In this document: one piece after another, positions 17,480 through 26,435 of the stretch
How positions within the stretch are numbered: the first letter of the stretch is position 1
Layout: every line of letters starts with the position of its first letter
Assembly (NCBI RefSeq): GCF_018388465.1
Contig: NZ_CP074404.1
Location: 930,001-994,000, forward strand
Origin: Cellulomonas fengjieae
Lineage (GTDB): Bacteria > Actinomycetota > Actinomycetes > Actinomycetales > Cellulomonadaceae
Length of the DNA stretch: 64,000 nt
Direction of reading: 5' to 3'
Position numbers and translations under genes: made by a program
The notes under the pieces: model-generated
The model's input: the letters and a program-made list of their open reading frames with translations, nothing else
The model's database searches: none
What the model was told of the DNA's origin: nothing

Positions 17480-17986
17480 TCAGGGGCCCGGGGCCCGGGT
17501 GACCGGGTTGGGCGGGGGCGACGACGGCAGGGCGGCCGTCGCGACGGCGAGTGCGAGGTCGAGCGCCTCGCCGGCCAGCTCGGCGATCGCCGAGCGGGGC
17601 ACGTGGACGAGCGTGATGCTCACGTCGAGCGCCTCGCGCTTGCTCACCGAGTGCGTGAACTTGAGGTCGGTGATCTGCATGTCGGTGCTGACGGTCATGC
17701 CGGCGACGACCGGGATGCCGGCCAGTGCCAGCGCCGGCGCGGCGGCCGCGGCGGTCCACCGGGTGGCCAGCGCGAGCGTCTCCAGCGCCTTCTTGATGAG
17801 CAGCCGCTCCTGACCGATCAGCACGGCCTCGATCTGGATCGTCTTGGCTGTGGGAGCCAGCGCCTGGAGGAACCGGCTGCCCATGACCCGCTCGATCTTG
17901 TAGCCGTCGGACAGCACCATCGACTGCACCGCGAACAGCGGGACGGGGCCCACGAGGACCGGGGGGTTCCCGGACAGGACGCTCAC
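17480..17986 (-). CDS. tail/baseplate adaptor protein
   Basis: The product is 168 aa. It begins LSGNPPVLVGPVPLFAVQSM and carries KIERVMGSRFLQALAPTAKT, IQIEAVLIGQERLLIKKALE and DMQITDLKFTHSVSKREALD, a mixed beta/helix layout like small tube-to-hub adaptors of contractile tails. No LysM motif is visible, although many eCIS adaptors at this position have one. It lies between the tube and hub genes, the expected place for a tube initiator. The C-terminus is Pro-rich. No exact family assigned. Confidence 0.5.
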   Translation of the reverse strand: MSVLSGNPPVLVGPVPLFAVQSMVLSDGYKIERVMGSRFLQALAPTAKTIQIEAVLIGQERLLIKKALETLALATRWTAAAAAPALALAGIPVVAGMTVSTDMQITDLKFTHSVSKREALDVSITLVHVPRSAIAELAGEALDLALAVATAALPSSPPPNPVTRAPGP

Positions 17987-17989
17987 GGC

Positions 17990-18259
17990 TCACCCCCGCG
18001 CGCCGAGCTCACGACCGAGCTCGTCGAAGACGCGGGCGACGACGGTGCCGGCGGTCGCGTCGTCCAGGCCGACGACCTCGATCTGCACGGGGAACCAGTA
18101 GTGCACCTCCGTCGGTCCCTCACCGTCGGCTCCGCGCGCGGTCACCAGGTCCGCGGCGGCACCCGGCGCCGGCACGACGAGCTCGCCCTCGTGCACCAGC
18201 GCGATGCCGGTGCGCTCGACGCGGGTCGCGCCGTCCAGGTCGAGGTCGTCGCCGTCCAC
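17990..18259 (-). CDS. 89-aa hypothetical protein between tube and hub genes
   Basis: The GTG start lies one base after the tube gene stop, and the stop is three bases before the next start, so it is embedded in the operon. The product is acidic with a beta-like core (RTGIALVHEGELVVPAPG, VHYWFPVQIEVVGLDD) and a helical end (VARVFDELGRELGARG). Small proteins at this position in tail operons can be assembly chaperones or adaptors; nothing in the sequence decides. Confidence 0.5.
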   Translation of the reverse strand: MDGDDLDLDGATRVERTGIALVHEGELVVPAPGAAADLVTARGADGEGPTEVHYWFPVQIEVVGLDDATAGTVVARVFDELGRELGARG

Positions 18260-18260
18260 G

Positions 18261-18653
18261 TCAGGCCTCGATGCCGACGGTGAGCGCCATGCAGGTGAAG
18301 TTCGCCTGCGGCACGCCGTCCACGACGACGTTGCTGGGCGTCGCGCTGGTCACCAGGCAGCGGCTGAACTTGAGCGCCTTGAACGCCCAGTCCTCCCCGT
18401 CCTTCTCGGTGACCGCGATCTCGAACTCGCCGCCCGTCAGCGCGAGCTCGGTGAGGTCGGCGACCGCGGTGGCGATCGCGGGGACGGCCATGGTGAACGT
18501 GATCGTCACCGGCTGCCGGATGACCCCGACGTTGTCGGACTCGATGCTGTGCAGGACCGTGTGCGGCACCCCGAAGGTCGGGGAGATGCTCGTGATCGGC
18601 GTGATCGTCGTCGTGCCGAGCTTGACCTCGAGCCGCGTGTTCCAGTCGGGCAT
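18261..18653 (-). CDS. inner tail-tube protein
   Basis: The product is 130 aa, with an AGGAGAT ribosome site before the ATG. It is nearly all beta (LEVKLGTTTITPITSISPTF, VIRQPVTITFTMAVP, GEFEIAVTEKDGEDWAFKAL, VPQANFTCMALTVGIEA), the expected composition of a gp19/Hcp-like tube subunit, and follows the sheath gene by nine bases in the standard sheath-tube order. Hexameric rings of this protein would form the inner tube propelled by sheath contraction. Confidence 0.7.
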   Translation of the reverse strand: MPDWNTRLEVKLGTTTITPITSISPTFGVPHTVLHSIESDNVGVIRQPVTITFTMAVPAIATAVADLTELALTGGEFEIAVTEKDGEDWAFKALKFSRCLVTSATPSNVVVDGVPQANFTCMALTVGIEA

Positions 18654-18662
18654 GGCGATCTC

Positions 18663-19784
18663 CTATTCGAACTTGAGGGTCAGCGCGACGCGGTGGATCG
18701 CGCCGGCGTAGTCGACGGCGACGAGGACCTCGACCACCCGCTGGGACTGGGCGTCGTCCACCTGCTGGTCCTCGGCGGCGGTGCGGACCGGCTTGTCCAG
18801 CAGTCCGAGGATCGGGATGATCACGTCGTACCCCTCGATCACCCCCTGGCGGACGAGCGGGTCCAGGACCGCCTCGAGCTGGGCACCGAGGGTGCGCAGG
18901 CCGGAACGGCTGACGCGGACGTTGCCGATCGTGCGGATCAGCTGGGCCTTGAGCAGGAACGAGACGTTGTCGATCGTGCGCACGACGTCGATGTACTTCT
19001 TGCCGCCGCCCGGGTCTCCCGTGTAGCCCTCGCCCAGGTACAGCCCCTGGCCGGGGATGAGCGCGGGGTCGACCAGCCAGTTGACACCCTGCCCGGCAGG
19101 ACCGGATGCGAACGTCTCGGAGCCGTTGAGCTGGTCGATCTCCGCGGCCGTGAACGCCTCGCTCGACGTCTTGACCGGCTTGAGCAGCAGGGAGACGTGC
19201 GGCTCGTAGCCCGCGATCGTGCCCGCGACGGCCGCCGCGACGTCCTCGTCGCTCTTGTGGGCGACGAACACCATGCGTTCGCTGGCGAGGGCGCCGGAGA
19301 CGATCGTCGGGTCGGTGGCGGCCTTCTCCAGCATGGCGACGCCGATGCGCTCCCGGCCGTCGCCGCCGGTGTTGGAGACGCCGACCACGTGGTCGGCCAG
19401 TGCGCGGACGGCACCCCCGGCAGCCGCGGCGGCCGTGTCGAGCGGCGTGTCCGCGAGCGTGACGATCTGCACGTCCCGGGTGGAGAGCGTGTCGAGCGCG
19501 AGCGCCCAGTCCGGCGCGGCCGTGTCGACCCGCACGCCCGTGACCTGCGTGGGTCCGGGGATCTGGTTGAAGGCCAGCGAGATCGCGTCACCGAGCGCGC
19601 CCGGTGCGCGACGGCGCGCCTCGGCGGGGTCGGTGAAGACGACGGCGTCGCCGACGGCGAGGAGGTCGGCCGGCGGTGCCGCCGGTGGCGTCACCCTGCC
19701 GACGACCGCCACGTTGCCGTAGGCGCGCACGGCCGGCGCGAACATGTCGGAGACCGGGTTCACCCGGACGTACCGGACGGTCAT
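18663..19784 (-). CDS. contractile tail sheath protein
   Basis: The product is 373 aa, shorter than the ~450-520 aa of many eCIS sheaths and nearer to simple phage sheaths. The subtilisin-like middle region (DWALALDTLSTRDVQIVTLA) is followed by a segment describing dated 'events' of the fold (VGVAMLEKAAT-type helices). The C-terminal domain KYIDVVRTIDNVSFLLKAQL, IRTIGNVRVSRSGLRTLGAQ and VRQGVIEGYDVIIP carries the typical sheath C-terminal signature, with a final beta strand (HRVALTLKFE) for handshake contacts. An AAGGGAC site precedes the ATG. This gene makes the particle contractile. Confidence 0.85.
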   Translation of the reverse strand: MTVRYVRVNPVSDMFAPAVRAYGNVAVVGRVTPPAAPPADLLAVGDAVVFTDPAEARRRAPGALGDAISLAFNQIPGPTQVTGVRVDTAAPDWALALDTLSTRDVQIVTLADTPLDTAAAAAGGAVRALADHVVGVSNTGGDGRERIGVAMLEKAATDPTIVSGALASERMVFVAHKSDEDVAAAVAGTIAGYEPHVSLLLKPVKTSSEAFTAAEIDQLNGSETFASGPAGQGVNWLVDPALIPGQGLYLGEGYTGDPGGGKKYIDVVRTIDNVSFLLKAQLIRTIGNVRVSRSGLRTLGAQLEAVLDPLVRQGVIEGYDVIIPILGLLDKPVRTAAEDQQVDDAQSQRVVEVLVAVDYAGAIHRVALTLKFE

Positions 19785-19860
19785 GGTCGTGTCCCTTCGT
19801 GGAGAGCGGGTGCTGGCGCGGCGTGGGGTCGGCGACCCCGTGCCGGGGGCGGGCGGCGCC

Positions 19861-20685
19861 TCACGGCGGGCTCGCGAAGAGCGGGAGCACGCCCGCGGAG
19901 GCGTACAGGGAGTCGACGGCGGTGTCGTCCGGCTGCCCCGCGGGCGCGGTGGCCGGCAGGACGACCGCGACCGCGAACGGCCGGACCGGCCGGCCGAGCG
20001 TGGGATCGGCCCTGCCCGGGGGGCCCGCGGCCCCCGCCGCGCGCAGGCGGCGTGCGGCCCGCAGGCCGCCGACGAGGTCGCGGTCGTCCAGCACCGCGAG
20101 CGCGACGTCGAGCGTGATGGTGCGGGCGTTGGCGGGGTCCGCCGGGTCGAACGGGGGCGCGGGACGCAACCGGACCTCGGCCAGGACGTACTCGGCGGAC
20201 GCGCGCAGCTGCTCGACGGTGCTGATCCGGCGGCGCGCGAGGAAGTCGTCCAGGTCGAGGTAGCGGAACCGGGACCGGAAGTCGGCCAGGCTCGTGACGT
20301 CGTCGATGGCGCGCGTGACGGCCGACTCGACCCCGCCGGGGTCCAGCGCCGCCACCACGTCGAGCAGCACGGTGACGTACAGGTCCGCCCACACCTCGGC
20401 GCCCACCCGCTCGACCAGGCCGCGCAGGTCCGCGGTCAGGTGGCTGGGTTGCGCCTGCGTCCAGGTGAGGGCGACGCGGTCGGCGGCGGTCAGGCGGTGC
20501 TCGGGCCGGACCGACAGCACGGTCGCGCCGGTGATCCGGTCCAGCTCGACGCCCTCGGTCTCGTAGACCTCGTCCACGAGCCGCACCAGGCGCGGGTAGG
20601 TCGCGGCGGGCGCCCCGGTGAGCAGGGCCGTCATCGCGGCGGGGTCGTGCAGCTGGGCGAGCACGTGGTCCGCGAACGCCGCCAT
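19861..20685 (-). CDS. 274-aa island-encoded protein of unknown function, first gene of the operon
   Basis: The ATG has a strong GGGAGGAGG site 7-8 bases upstream. The protein is largely helical in its first 190 residues (DHVLAQLHDPAAMTALL, YPRLVRLVDEVYETEG, LRGLVERVGAEVWADLYVTV, SLADFRSRFRYLDLDDFL), with a Pro/Ala-rich C-terminal part. It has no Walker A motif, so it is not the missing AAA+ ATPase. By position before the sheath gene it may be a tail terminator/cap or assembly factor; I recognise no family. It is divergent from gatC, separated by 139 bp. Confidence 0.55.
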   Translation of the reverse strand: MAAFADHVLAQLHDPAAMTALLTGAPAATYPRLVRLVDEVYETEGVELDRITGATVLSVRPEHRLTAADRVALTWTQAQPSHLTADLRGLVERVGAEVWADLYVTVLLDVVAALDPGGVESAVTRAIDDVTSLADFRSRFRYLDLDDFLARRRISTVEQLRASAEYVLAEVRLRPAPPFDPADPANARTITLDVALAVLDDRDLVGGLRAARRLRAAGAAGPPGRADPTLGRPVRPFAVAVVLPATAPAGQPDDTAVDSLYASAGVLPLFASPP

Positions 20686-20788
20686 GGCCGACCTCCTCCC
20701 GCTGCTGTGTGGACGGATCCACTGTCACGGGGGACGGGTCGGGGTCGACATACGCACAACTGCGCAGCGGGGGAGGTATCTGATGCGG

Positions 20789-20817
20789 CGGGAGGCCGCC
20801 GCACCGCTGACTAGACT
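20789..20817 (+). promoter_or_regulatory. putative gatC promoter, leaderless
   Basis: A TAGACT -10 hexamer at 20812-20817 lies seven bases before the gatC ATG, with a weak -35 region (CGGGAG, 20789-20794). Transcription would begin at or next to the start codon. The same 139-bp gap must also hold the promoter of the divergent tail-like operon, for which I see no convincing hexamers. Confidence 0.4.
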
Positions 20818-20824
20818 CGGCTCC

Positions 20825-21124
20825 ATGTCCACCCTCTCTCGCGACGAGGTCGCGCGCGTGGCGGGCCTGGCACGGATCGACCTCACGCCGGCGGAGCTCG
20901 ACCGCCTGGCGGGCGAGCTCGACGTCATCGTCGAGTCGGTCGCCCGCGTGAGCGAGATCGCCACGCCCGACGTGCCGGCCACCAGCCACCCCCTGCCGCT
21001 GACCAACGTCTTCCGACCCGACGTGCCCGTGGCGGTCCTCGACCGCGACGCCGTGCTCGCCGCTGCGCCGTCGGCCATCGACGGCAAGTTCGCGGTCCCG
21101 CAGATCCTGGGGGAGGACGCGTGA
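20825..21124 (+). CDS. gatC: Asp-tRNA(Asn)/Glu-tRNA(Gln) amidotransferase subunit C
   Basis: The product is 99 aa, the normal GatC size: [20 protein letters not shown] at the N-terminus, [20 protein letters not shown] in the middle, and the conserved ending NVFRPDVPV with [16 protein letters not shown]. GatC wraps around GatA and GatB to stabilise the complex that converts misacylated Glu-tRNA(Gln) or Asp-tRNA(Asn). The TGA overlaps the gatA GTG by four bases, so the subunits are translationally coupled. Confidence 0.95.
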   Translation: MSTLSRDEVARVAGLARIDLTPAELDRLAGELDVIVESVARVSEIATPDVPATSHPLPLTNVFRPDVPVAVLDRDAVLAAAPSAIDGKFAVPQILGEDA

Positions 21125-22656
21125 GCCCCGAGAGCACCGACCTGACGCGGCTGTCCGCCGCCGCGCTGGCCCGGAAGCTGGCCGCCAAGGAGGTGTCGAG
21201 CGTCGAGGTGACGCAGGCGCACCTCGACCGGATCGCGGCCGTCGAGCCCGCCGTCCACGCGTTCCTCCAGGTCAGCGACACTGCGGCCCTCGCGGTGGCC
21301 GCTGACGTCGACGCCCGCCGCGCGGCCGGCGAGGAGCTGCACGCGCTCGCGGGCGTGCCGATCGCCGTCAAGGACATCGTCGTCACCCAGGGCCTGGAGA
21401 CCACCGCCGGCTCGAAGATCCTCGAGGGCTGGATCCCGCCGTACGACGCCACGATCGTCGAGCGGATCAAGGCGGCGGGCCTGCCCATCCTGGGCAAGAC
21501 CAACATGGACGAGTTCGCCATGGGGTCCTCCACGGAGCACTCCGCCTACGGCAACACCCACAACCCGTGGGACCTCGACCGGATCCCCGGCGGCTCCGGG
21601 GGCGGGTCCGCCGCGGCGGTCGCCGCCTACGAGGCCCCGCTGGCCATCGGCACCGACACCGGCGGCTCGATCCGCCAGCCCGCGGCCGTCACCGGCACGG
21701 TCGGCGTCAAGCCCACCTACGGCGGGGTGTCCCGCTACGGGCTCATCGCGCTGGCGTCCTCGCTCGACCAGGCCGGCCCGGTGACCCGCACGGTCCTCGA
21801 CTCGGCGCTGCTGCACGAGCTCATCGGCGGCCACGACCCCCGCGACTCGACGTCGATCGACGAGCCGCTGCCCGCGCTCGTCGCCGCGGCCCAGCAGGGC
21901 GCCAACGCGGACCTGTCGGGCGTGCGCGTCGGTGTCATCCGCGAGCTGCAGGGCGAGGGCTACCAGCCCGGCGTCCTCGCGCGGTTCGAGGAGTCCCTCG
22001 AGCTGCTCCGTGGTGCGGGCGCGCAGATCGTCGAGGTCTCCTGCCCGCACTTCACGTACGCGTTCGCGGCGTACTACCTGATCCTGCCGGCCGAGGCGTC
22101 CAGCAACCTGGCCAAGTTCGACGGCATGCGGTTCGGCCTGCGGGTCGTCCCGGAGGACAACCCCACCGCGGAGCGCGTCATGGCCGCCACCCGCGGCCAG
22201 GGCTTCGGCGACGAGGTCAAGCGCCGGGTCATCCTGGGCACCTACGCCCTGTCGGCCGGCTACTACGACGCCTACTACGGCTCGGCGCAGAAGGTCCGCA
22301 CGCTCATCCAGCGCGACTTCACCGCCGCGTTCGAGGCGGCCGACGTGCTGGTCTCCCCGACGGCGCCGACCACGGCGTTCAAGCTGGGGGAGAAGCTGGA
22401 CGACCCCCTGGCGATGTACCTCAACGACGTCGCGACCATCCCGGCCAACCTGGCGGGCGTGCCCGGCCTGTCGCTGCCGAGCGGGCTGTCCGACGACGGC
22501 CTGCCCGTCGGGTTCCAGGTGCTGGCACCGGCCAAGGCCGACGACCGGCTGTACCGCGTGGGGGCCGCGCTCGAGGCGCTGCTGGAGAACGAGTGGGGCG
22601 GGCCGCTGCTGGCCCGGGCACCTGAACTGGCAACAGCGCTGGAGGCACAGAAGTGA
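21121..22656 (+). CDS. gatA: Asp/Glu-tRNA amidotransferase subunit A (amidase)
   Basis: The product is 511 aa. It carries the amidase-signature catalytic triad: Lys84 in [11 protein letters not shown], and the Ser-cisSer pair in [14 protein letters not shown] and [13 protein letters not shown]. It liberates ammonia from glutamine, which is channelled to GatB to amidate Glu-tRNA(Gln)/Asp-tRNA(Asn) in the cytoplasm. Start and stop overlap gatC and gatB by four bases each (GTGA), a typical actinobacterial gatCAB arrangement. Full length with no missing catalytic residue. Confidence 0.97.
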   Translation: MSPESTDLTRLSAAALARKLAAKEVSSVEVTQAHLDRIAAVEPAVHAFLQVSDTAALAVAADVDARRAAGEELHALAGVPIAVKDIVVTQGLETTAGSKILEGWIPPYDATIVERIKAAGLPILGKTNMDEFAMGSSTEHSAYGNTHNPWDLDRIPGGSGGGSAAAVAAYEAPLAIGTDTGGSIRQPAAVTGTVGVKPTYGGVSRYGLIALASSLDQAGPVTRTVLDSALLHELIGGHDPRDSTSIDEPLPALVAAAQQGANADLSGVRVGVIRELQGEGYQPGVLARFEESLELLRGAGAQIVEVSCPHFTYAFAAYYLILPAEASSNLAKFDGMRFGLRVVPEDNPTAERVMAATRGQGFGDEVKRRVILGTYALSAGYYDAYYGSAQKVRTLIQRDFTAAFEAADVLVSPTAPTTAFKLGEKLDDPLAMYLNDVATIPANLAGVPGLSLPSGLSDDGLPVGFQVLAPAKADDRLYRVGAALEALLENEWGGPLLARAPELATALEAQK

Positions 22657-24164
22657 GCACCGTGAGCACGCTGGTCGACTACGACGACGCCGTCGCGCGC
22701 TACGACACGGTCATCGGCATCGAGGTGCACGTCGAGCTCGGGACGGCCACCAAGATGTTCGACGGCGCGCCGGCCGGGTTCGGCGAGGAGCCGAACACCT
22801 CGATCACCCCGGTCTCGCTGGGGCTGCCCGGCGCACTGCCGGTGGTCAACGGCCTGGCCGTGGAGTACGCGATCCGGATCGGTCTGGCGCTGAACTGCTC
22901 GATCGCGCAGACCTGCCGGTTCGCCCGGAAGAACTACTTCTACCCGGACGTGCCCAAGAACTTCCAGACGTCCCAGTACGACGAGCCCATCGCCTACGAG
23001 GGGTGGGTCGACGTCGAGCTCGACGACGGCAGCATCTTCCGCGTCGAGATCGAGCGCGCGCACATGGAGGAGGACGCCGGCAAGAACACCCACATCGGCG
23101 GCTCCGACGGGCGCATCCACGGCGCCGAGTACTCGCTGGTCGACTACAACCGCGCCGGCATCCCGCTCGTGGAGATCGTCACCAAGCCGATCACCGGCGC
23201 CGGTGCCCGGGCGCCCGAGGTGGCCCGCGCGTACGTGCAGACCCTGCGCGACCTGTTCCGCGCGCTGGAGGTCTCCGAGGCCCGCATGGAGCGCGGCAAC
23301 GTCCGCGCGGACGTCAACGTGTCGCTGCGGCCCACGCCCGACTCCCCGCTGGGCACCCGCACGGAGACCAAGAACGTCAACTCGTTCCGGTCGGTGGAGC
23401 GGGCCGTGCGCTACGAGGTCAGCCGCCAGGCGGGCGTGCTCGACGACGGCGTCGCGATCATCCAGGAGACGCGGCACTGGCACGAGGACACCGGCACCAC
23501 CGCCTCCGGGCGCGTGAAGTCGGACGCCGAGGACTACCGGTACTTCCCGGAGCCGGACCTGGTGCCGATCGCGCCGGACCGCGCCTGGGTCGAGGAGATC
23601 CGCGCGGGCCTGCCGGAGCTTCCCGCGGCCCGGCGCCGCCGGCTGCAGGGCGAGTGGGGCTACGCCGACGCCGAGATGCGCGACGTCGTCAACGCCGGTG
23701 CCGTGGAGCTCATCGAGACCACGATCGCCGCGGGCGCGAGCCCGGCCGCCGCACGCAAGTGGTGGATGGGCGAGCTGGCCCGCACCGCCAAGCAGCAGGA
23801 GGTCGAGCTGGCCGAGCTGCCCGTGACGCCGGGCCAGATCGGTCAGCTGCAGAAGCTGGTCGACGAGGGCCGGATCAACGACAAGCTGGCCCGGCAGGTG
23901 CTCGAGGGCGTCCTGGCGGGCGAGGGGGACCCGGAGACGGTGCTCGTCGCGCGCGGGCTCGAGGTCGTCTCGGACGACGGCCCCCTGCTCGAGGCCATCG
24001 ACGCCGCCCTGGCCGCACAGCCGGACATCGCGGAGAAGATCCGCTCCGGGAACCTGGGACCTGTCGGCGCGATCATCGGAGCCGTGATGAAGGCGACCCG
24101 CGGTCAGGCCGACGCCGGGCGCGTCCGCGAGCTGCTGCTCGAGCGCATCCAGGTCGGGGGCTGA
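22653..24164 (+). CDS. gatB: Asp/Glu-tRNA amidotransferase subunit B
   Basis: The product is 503 aa. Signature segments are [53 protein letters not shown] and [16 protein letters not shown], followed by the helical YqeY-like tail ([20 protein letters not shown] and [13 protein letters not shown]). GatB activates the misacylated glutamyl/aspartyl group with ATP and transfers ammonia from GatA. The GTG overlaps the gatA stop. It closes the gatCAB operon. Confidence 0.97.
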   Translation: MSTVSTLVDYDDAVARYDTVIGIEVHVELGTATKMFDGAPAGFGEEPNTSITPVSLGLPGALPVVNGLAVEYAIRIGLALNCSIAQTCRFARKNYFYPDVPKNFQTSQYDEPIAYEGWVDVELDDGSIFRVEIERAHMEEDAGKNTHIGGSDGRIHGAEYSLVDYNRAGIPLVEIVTKPITGAGARAPEVARAYVQTLRDLFRALEVSEARMERGNVRADVNVSLRPTPDSPLGTRTETKNVNSFRSVERAVRYEVSRQAGVLDDGVAIIQETRHWHEDTGTTASGRVKSDAEDYRYFPEPDLVPIAPDRAWVEEIRAGLPELPAARRRRLQGEWGYADAEMRDVVNAGAVELIETTIAAGASPAAARKWWMGELARTAKQQEVELAELPVTPGQIGQLQKLVDEGRINDKLARQVLEGVLAGEGDPETVLVARGLEVVSDDGPLLEAIDAALAAQPDIAEKIRSGNLGPVGAIIGAVMKATRGQADAGRVRELLLERIQVGG

Positions 24165-24241
24165 CCGGGCGTCGTGACCCGCCGGTAACGTCCCGGCCAT
24201 ACCCGGGCCGTAGCGTTCGCCGCGGCGACAGGAGGCAACTG

Positions 24242-24790
24242 ATGGACAAGCCCACGCTCCAGGGGGAGATGATCGTGCTCCGCCCCATCAGGGCGGGCGA
24301 CGCCGACGCCGTGTGGGAGTCGGTGAGCGACCCCGAGGGGATGCGCCTCACCGGCACCACGCAGCTCCTCTCCCGGCCCCAGATCGACGCCTGGTGCAGC
24401 TCCATCGAGTCCGCCGAGGGGCGCATCGACCTGGCGGTGACCGCGAACGGTGCCGACGAGTACCTCGGCGAGATCGTGCTCGACGACATCGACGAGGCGG
24501 TCCGGTCGGCCAGCCTGCGCCTGGTGATGCGTCCCGGCTACCGGGGCCGGGGCTACGGCACGGAGGCGATCCAGCTGATGCTCGGCCTGGCGTTCGACGG
24601 CCTGGGGCTGCACCGCGTCGGGCTGGACGTGCTGAGCATCAACACGAGGGCCACGTCGCTGTACGAGAACCTCGGGTTCCGCATCGAGGGCCGCAGGCGC
24701 GACGCCTACCGCGACGGCCCCGGGTTCTGCGACGCGATCATGATGGCGCTGCTCGAGGACGAGTTCCGCGCGTCCCAGATCCCGACGTAG
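24242..24790 (+). CDS. GNAT-family N-acetyltransferase (RimJ/RimL type)
   Basis: The product is 182 aa, with an AGGAGG site before the ATG at 24242. It has the GNAT order: LRPIRAGDADAVWESVSDPE (helices 1-2), SASLRLVMRPGYRGRGYGTE (motif A, acetyl-CoA pyrophosphate loop RGRGYG), LHRVGLDVLSINTRATSLYE (motif B) and NLGFRIEGRRRDAYRDG. This architecture matches RimJ/RimL-like enzymes acetylating protein N-termini or small amines; the substrate is unknown. It follows gatB by 77 bp and probably has its own promoter. Confidence 0.85.
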   Translation: MDKPTLQGEMIVLRPIRAGDADAVWESVSDPEGMRLTGTTQLLSRPQIDAWCSSIESAEGRIDLAVTANGADEYLGEIVLDDIDEAVRSASLRLVMRPGYRGRGYGTEAIQLMLGLAFDGLGLHRVGLDVLSINTRATSLYENLGFRIEGRRRDAYRDGPGFCDAIMMALLEDEFRASQIPT

Positions 24791-24854
24791 GAACGGGGCA
24801 GCCCCGCCGGGCGCCCGCGGGGGACGTTCGACGGGGCGACGGCGGGGTGCGCGG

Positions 24855-25619
24855 TCAGCTGATCTTGCGCCGGTAGATCCGCATGGCGAAGGCGTAGGAC
24901 ACCACGAGGATCCCCAGGCACCAGGCCAGCGCCACCCCGAGGTCGCTGCCGACCGGCTGCCCGGCGAACAGCGCCTGGATCGAGTTGACGATCGACGTGA
25001 CCGGCTGGTTCTCCGCGAAGGCCCGGACCGGACCGGACATGGTGTCCGTGGGGACGAACGCCGAGCTGATGAACGGCAGGAAGATCAGCGGGTAGGAGAA
25101 CCCCGCCGCCCCGTCCACCGACTTGGCGGAGAGGCCGGCGATGACGGCGAGCCAGGTGAGCGCCAGCGTGAACAACGCCAGGATCCCGGCGACGGCCACC
25201 CACGCGAGCACGCCCGCCGAGGTGCGGAACCCCATGAGCAGGCCGACCAGCACGATGATCACGACCGTGATCCCGTTCGACGCCATCGAGGTCAGCACGT
25301 GTGCCCACAGCACGGACGGGCGCGAGATCGGCATGGAGTGGAACCGCTCGAAGATCCCGCTCTGCAGGTCGGTGAACAGCCGGACCGCCGTGTAGGCGAT
25401 GCCCGACGCGATCGCGATCAGCAGGATCCCCGGCAGCAGGTAGTTGACGTAGTTGTCGGCGCCGGACCGGAGCGCCCCGCCGAACACGTAGACGAACAGC
25501 AGCATGAGGGCGATCGGGGTGAGCGCCGTGGTGATGATCGTGTCCACGCTGCGGGTGATGTGGCGCAGGGATCGGCCGGTCAGGTCGACCGTGTCGCTGA
25601 CGAAGTGGGTGGTGGTCAT
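24855..25619 (-). CDS. ABC-2 type exporter permease (DrrB-like)
   Basis: The product is 254 aa with about six hydrophobic helices. ABC-2 features include TIITTALTPIALMLLFVYVF, NYVNYLLPGILLIAIASGIA, GIFERFHSMPISRPSVLWAH (the cytoplasmic coupling loop) and the late motif YPLIFLPFISSAFVPTDTM. Its ATG overlaps the ATPase stop (25616-25619). With the DrrA-like ATPase it forms a drug/lipid-type exporter; the transported compound cannot be deduced. Confidence 0.9.
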   Translation of the reverse strand: MTTTHFVSDTVDLTGRSLRHITRSVDTIITTALTPIALMLLFVYVFGGALRSGADNYVNYLLPGILLIAIASGIAYTAVRLFTDLQSGIFERFHSMPISRPSVLWAHVLTSMASNGITVVIIVLVGLLMGFRTSAGVLAWVAVAGILALFTLALTWLAVIAGLSAKSVDGAAGFSYPLIFLPFISSAFVPTDTMSGPVRAFAENQPVTSIVNSIQALFAGQPVGSDLGVALAWCLGILVVSYAFAMRIYRRKIS

Positions 25620-26404
25620 GACAGGTCCTCACTGGGCTCGGTCGTGGCGTCTTTCCCGACGAGGGCGAGGAAGATCTCCTCGAGGCTGGGCTGCTTCTCG
25701 ACGTACTCGACCGTGGCCGGCGGCAGCAGCCGCTTGAGCTCGGCCAGGGTGCCGTCCGCGATGATGCGGCCCTGGTGCAGGATCGCGATCCGGTCCGCCA
25801 GCTGCTCGGCCTCGTCGAGGTACTGCGTGGTCAGCAGGACGGTCGTGCCCTGCGTGGCGAGCTCCGTGATCACCTGCCAGACCTCGAGGCGGGCCTCGGG
25901 GTCGAGCCCGGTGGTCGGCTCGTCGAGGAAGAGCACCGTCGGCTGGCCGATCAGGCTCATCGCGATGTCGAGCCGGCGGCGCATGCCGCCCGAGTACGTG
26001 GCCACCCTGCGCGACCCCGCCTCCGCGAGGTCGAACCGCGTCAGCAGCGTGTCCGCGATCTGGCCCGGGTCCGGGAGGTGGCGCAGCCTGGCGACGAGCA
26101 CCAGGTTCTCCTTGCCGGAGAGGATGTCGTCGACCGCGGCGAACTGCCCGGTCAGGCTGATCGACTCCCGGACCTGCAGCGGGTCCGCCATGACGTCGAA
26201 CCCGTTGACCTCTGCCGTGCCGGCGTCCGGCTTCAGCAGGGTGGACAGGATCCGCACCATCGTGGTCTTGCCGGCCCCGTTCGAGCCGAGCAGGGCGAAG
26301 ATGCTGCCCGGCGCGACCTCGAGGTCCACGCCCCGCAGGACGTGCAGCTCCTTGAAGGACTTCTCGATGCCCTGCACACGGATCGCAGGCTCACTGGTGT
26401 TCAT
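25616..26404 (-). CDS. ABC exporter ATPase (DrrA-like)
   Basis: The product is 262 aa with all nucleotide-binding motifs: Walker A LLGSNGAGKTTMV, Q-loop SLTGQFAAVDDILSG, signature YSGGMRRRLD, Walker B VLFLDEPTTGLDPEAR and the H-loop equivalent LLTTQYLDEAEQLADR, where Gln replaces the common His, as is usual in DrrA-type proteins. The C-terminal VEKQPSLEEIFLALVG is the DrrA-type tail. It is cotranscribed with the upstream DUF4097 gene (31 bp) and the overlapping permease gene. Confidence 0.92.
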   Translation of the reverse strand: MNTSEPAIRVQGIEKSFKELHVLRGVDLEVAPGSIFALLGSNGAGKTTMVRILSTLLKPDAGTAEVNGFDVMADPLQVRESISLTGQFAAVDDILSGKENLVLVARLRHLPDPGQIADTLLTRFDLAEAGSRRVATYSGGMRRRLDIAMSLIGQPTVLFLDEPTTGLDPEARLEVWQVITELATQGTTVLLTTQYLDEAEQLADRIAILHQGRIIADGTLAELKRLLPPATVEYVEKQPSLEEIFLALVGKDATTEPSEDLS

Positions 26405-26435
26405 GTGTCGTGCTCCTTCCTGTTCGGTCTCTCGG

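Noticed and set aside
4034..20685. Prophage
   Set aside because: No head, packaging, integrase, lysis or replication gene and no attachment repeats seen; only tail functions are present.
4034..20685. Type VI secretion system
   Set aside because: No TssJLM membrane complex, no ClpV, and a single sheath gene with phage-type order.
24791..24854. Bidirectional terminator between the GNAT gene and the ABC permease gene
   Set aside because: Only a short GGGGC-A-GCCCC self-complement was seen, with no U-run; too weak to claim.
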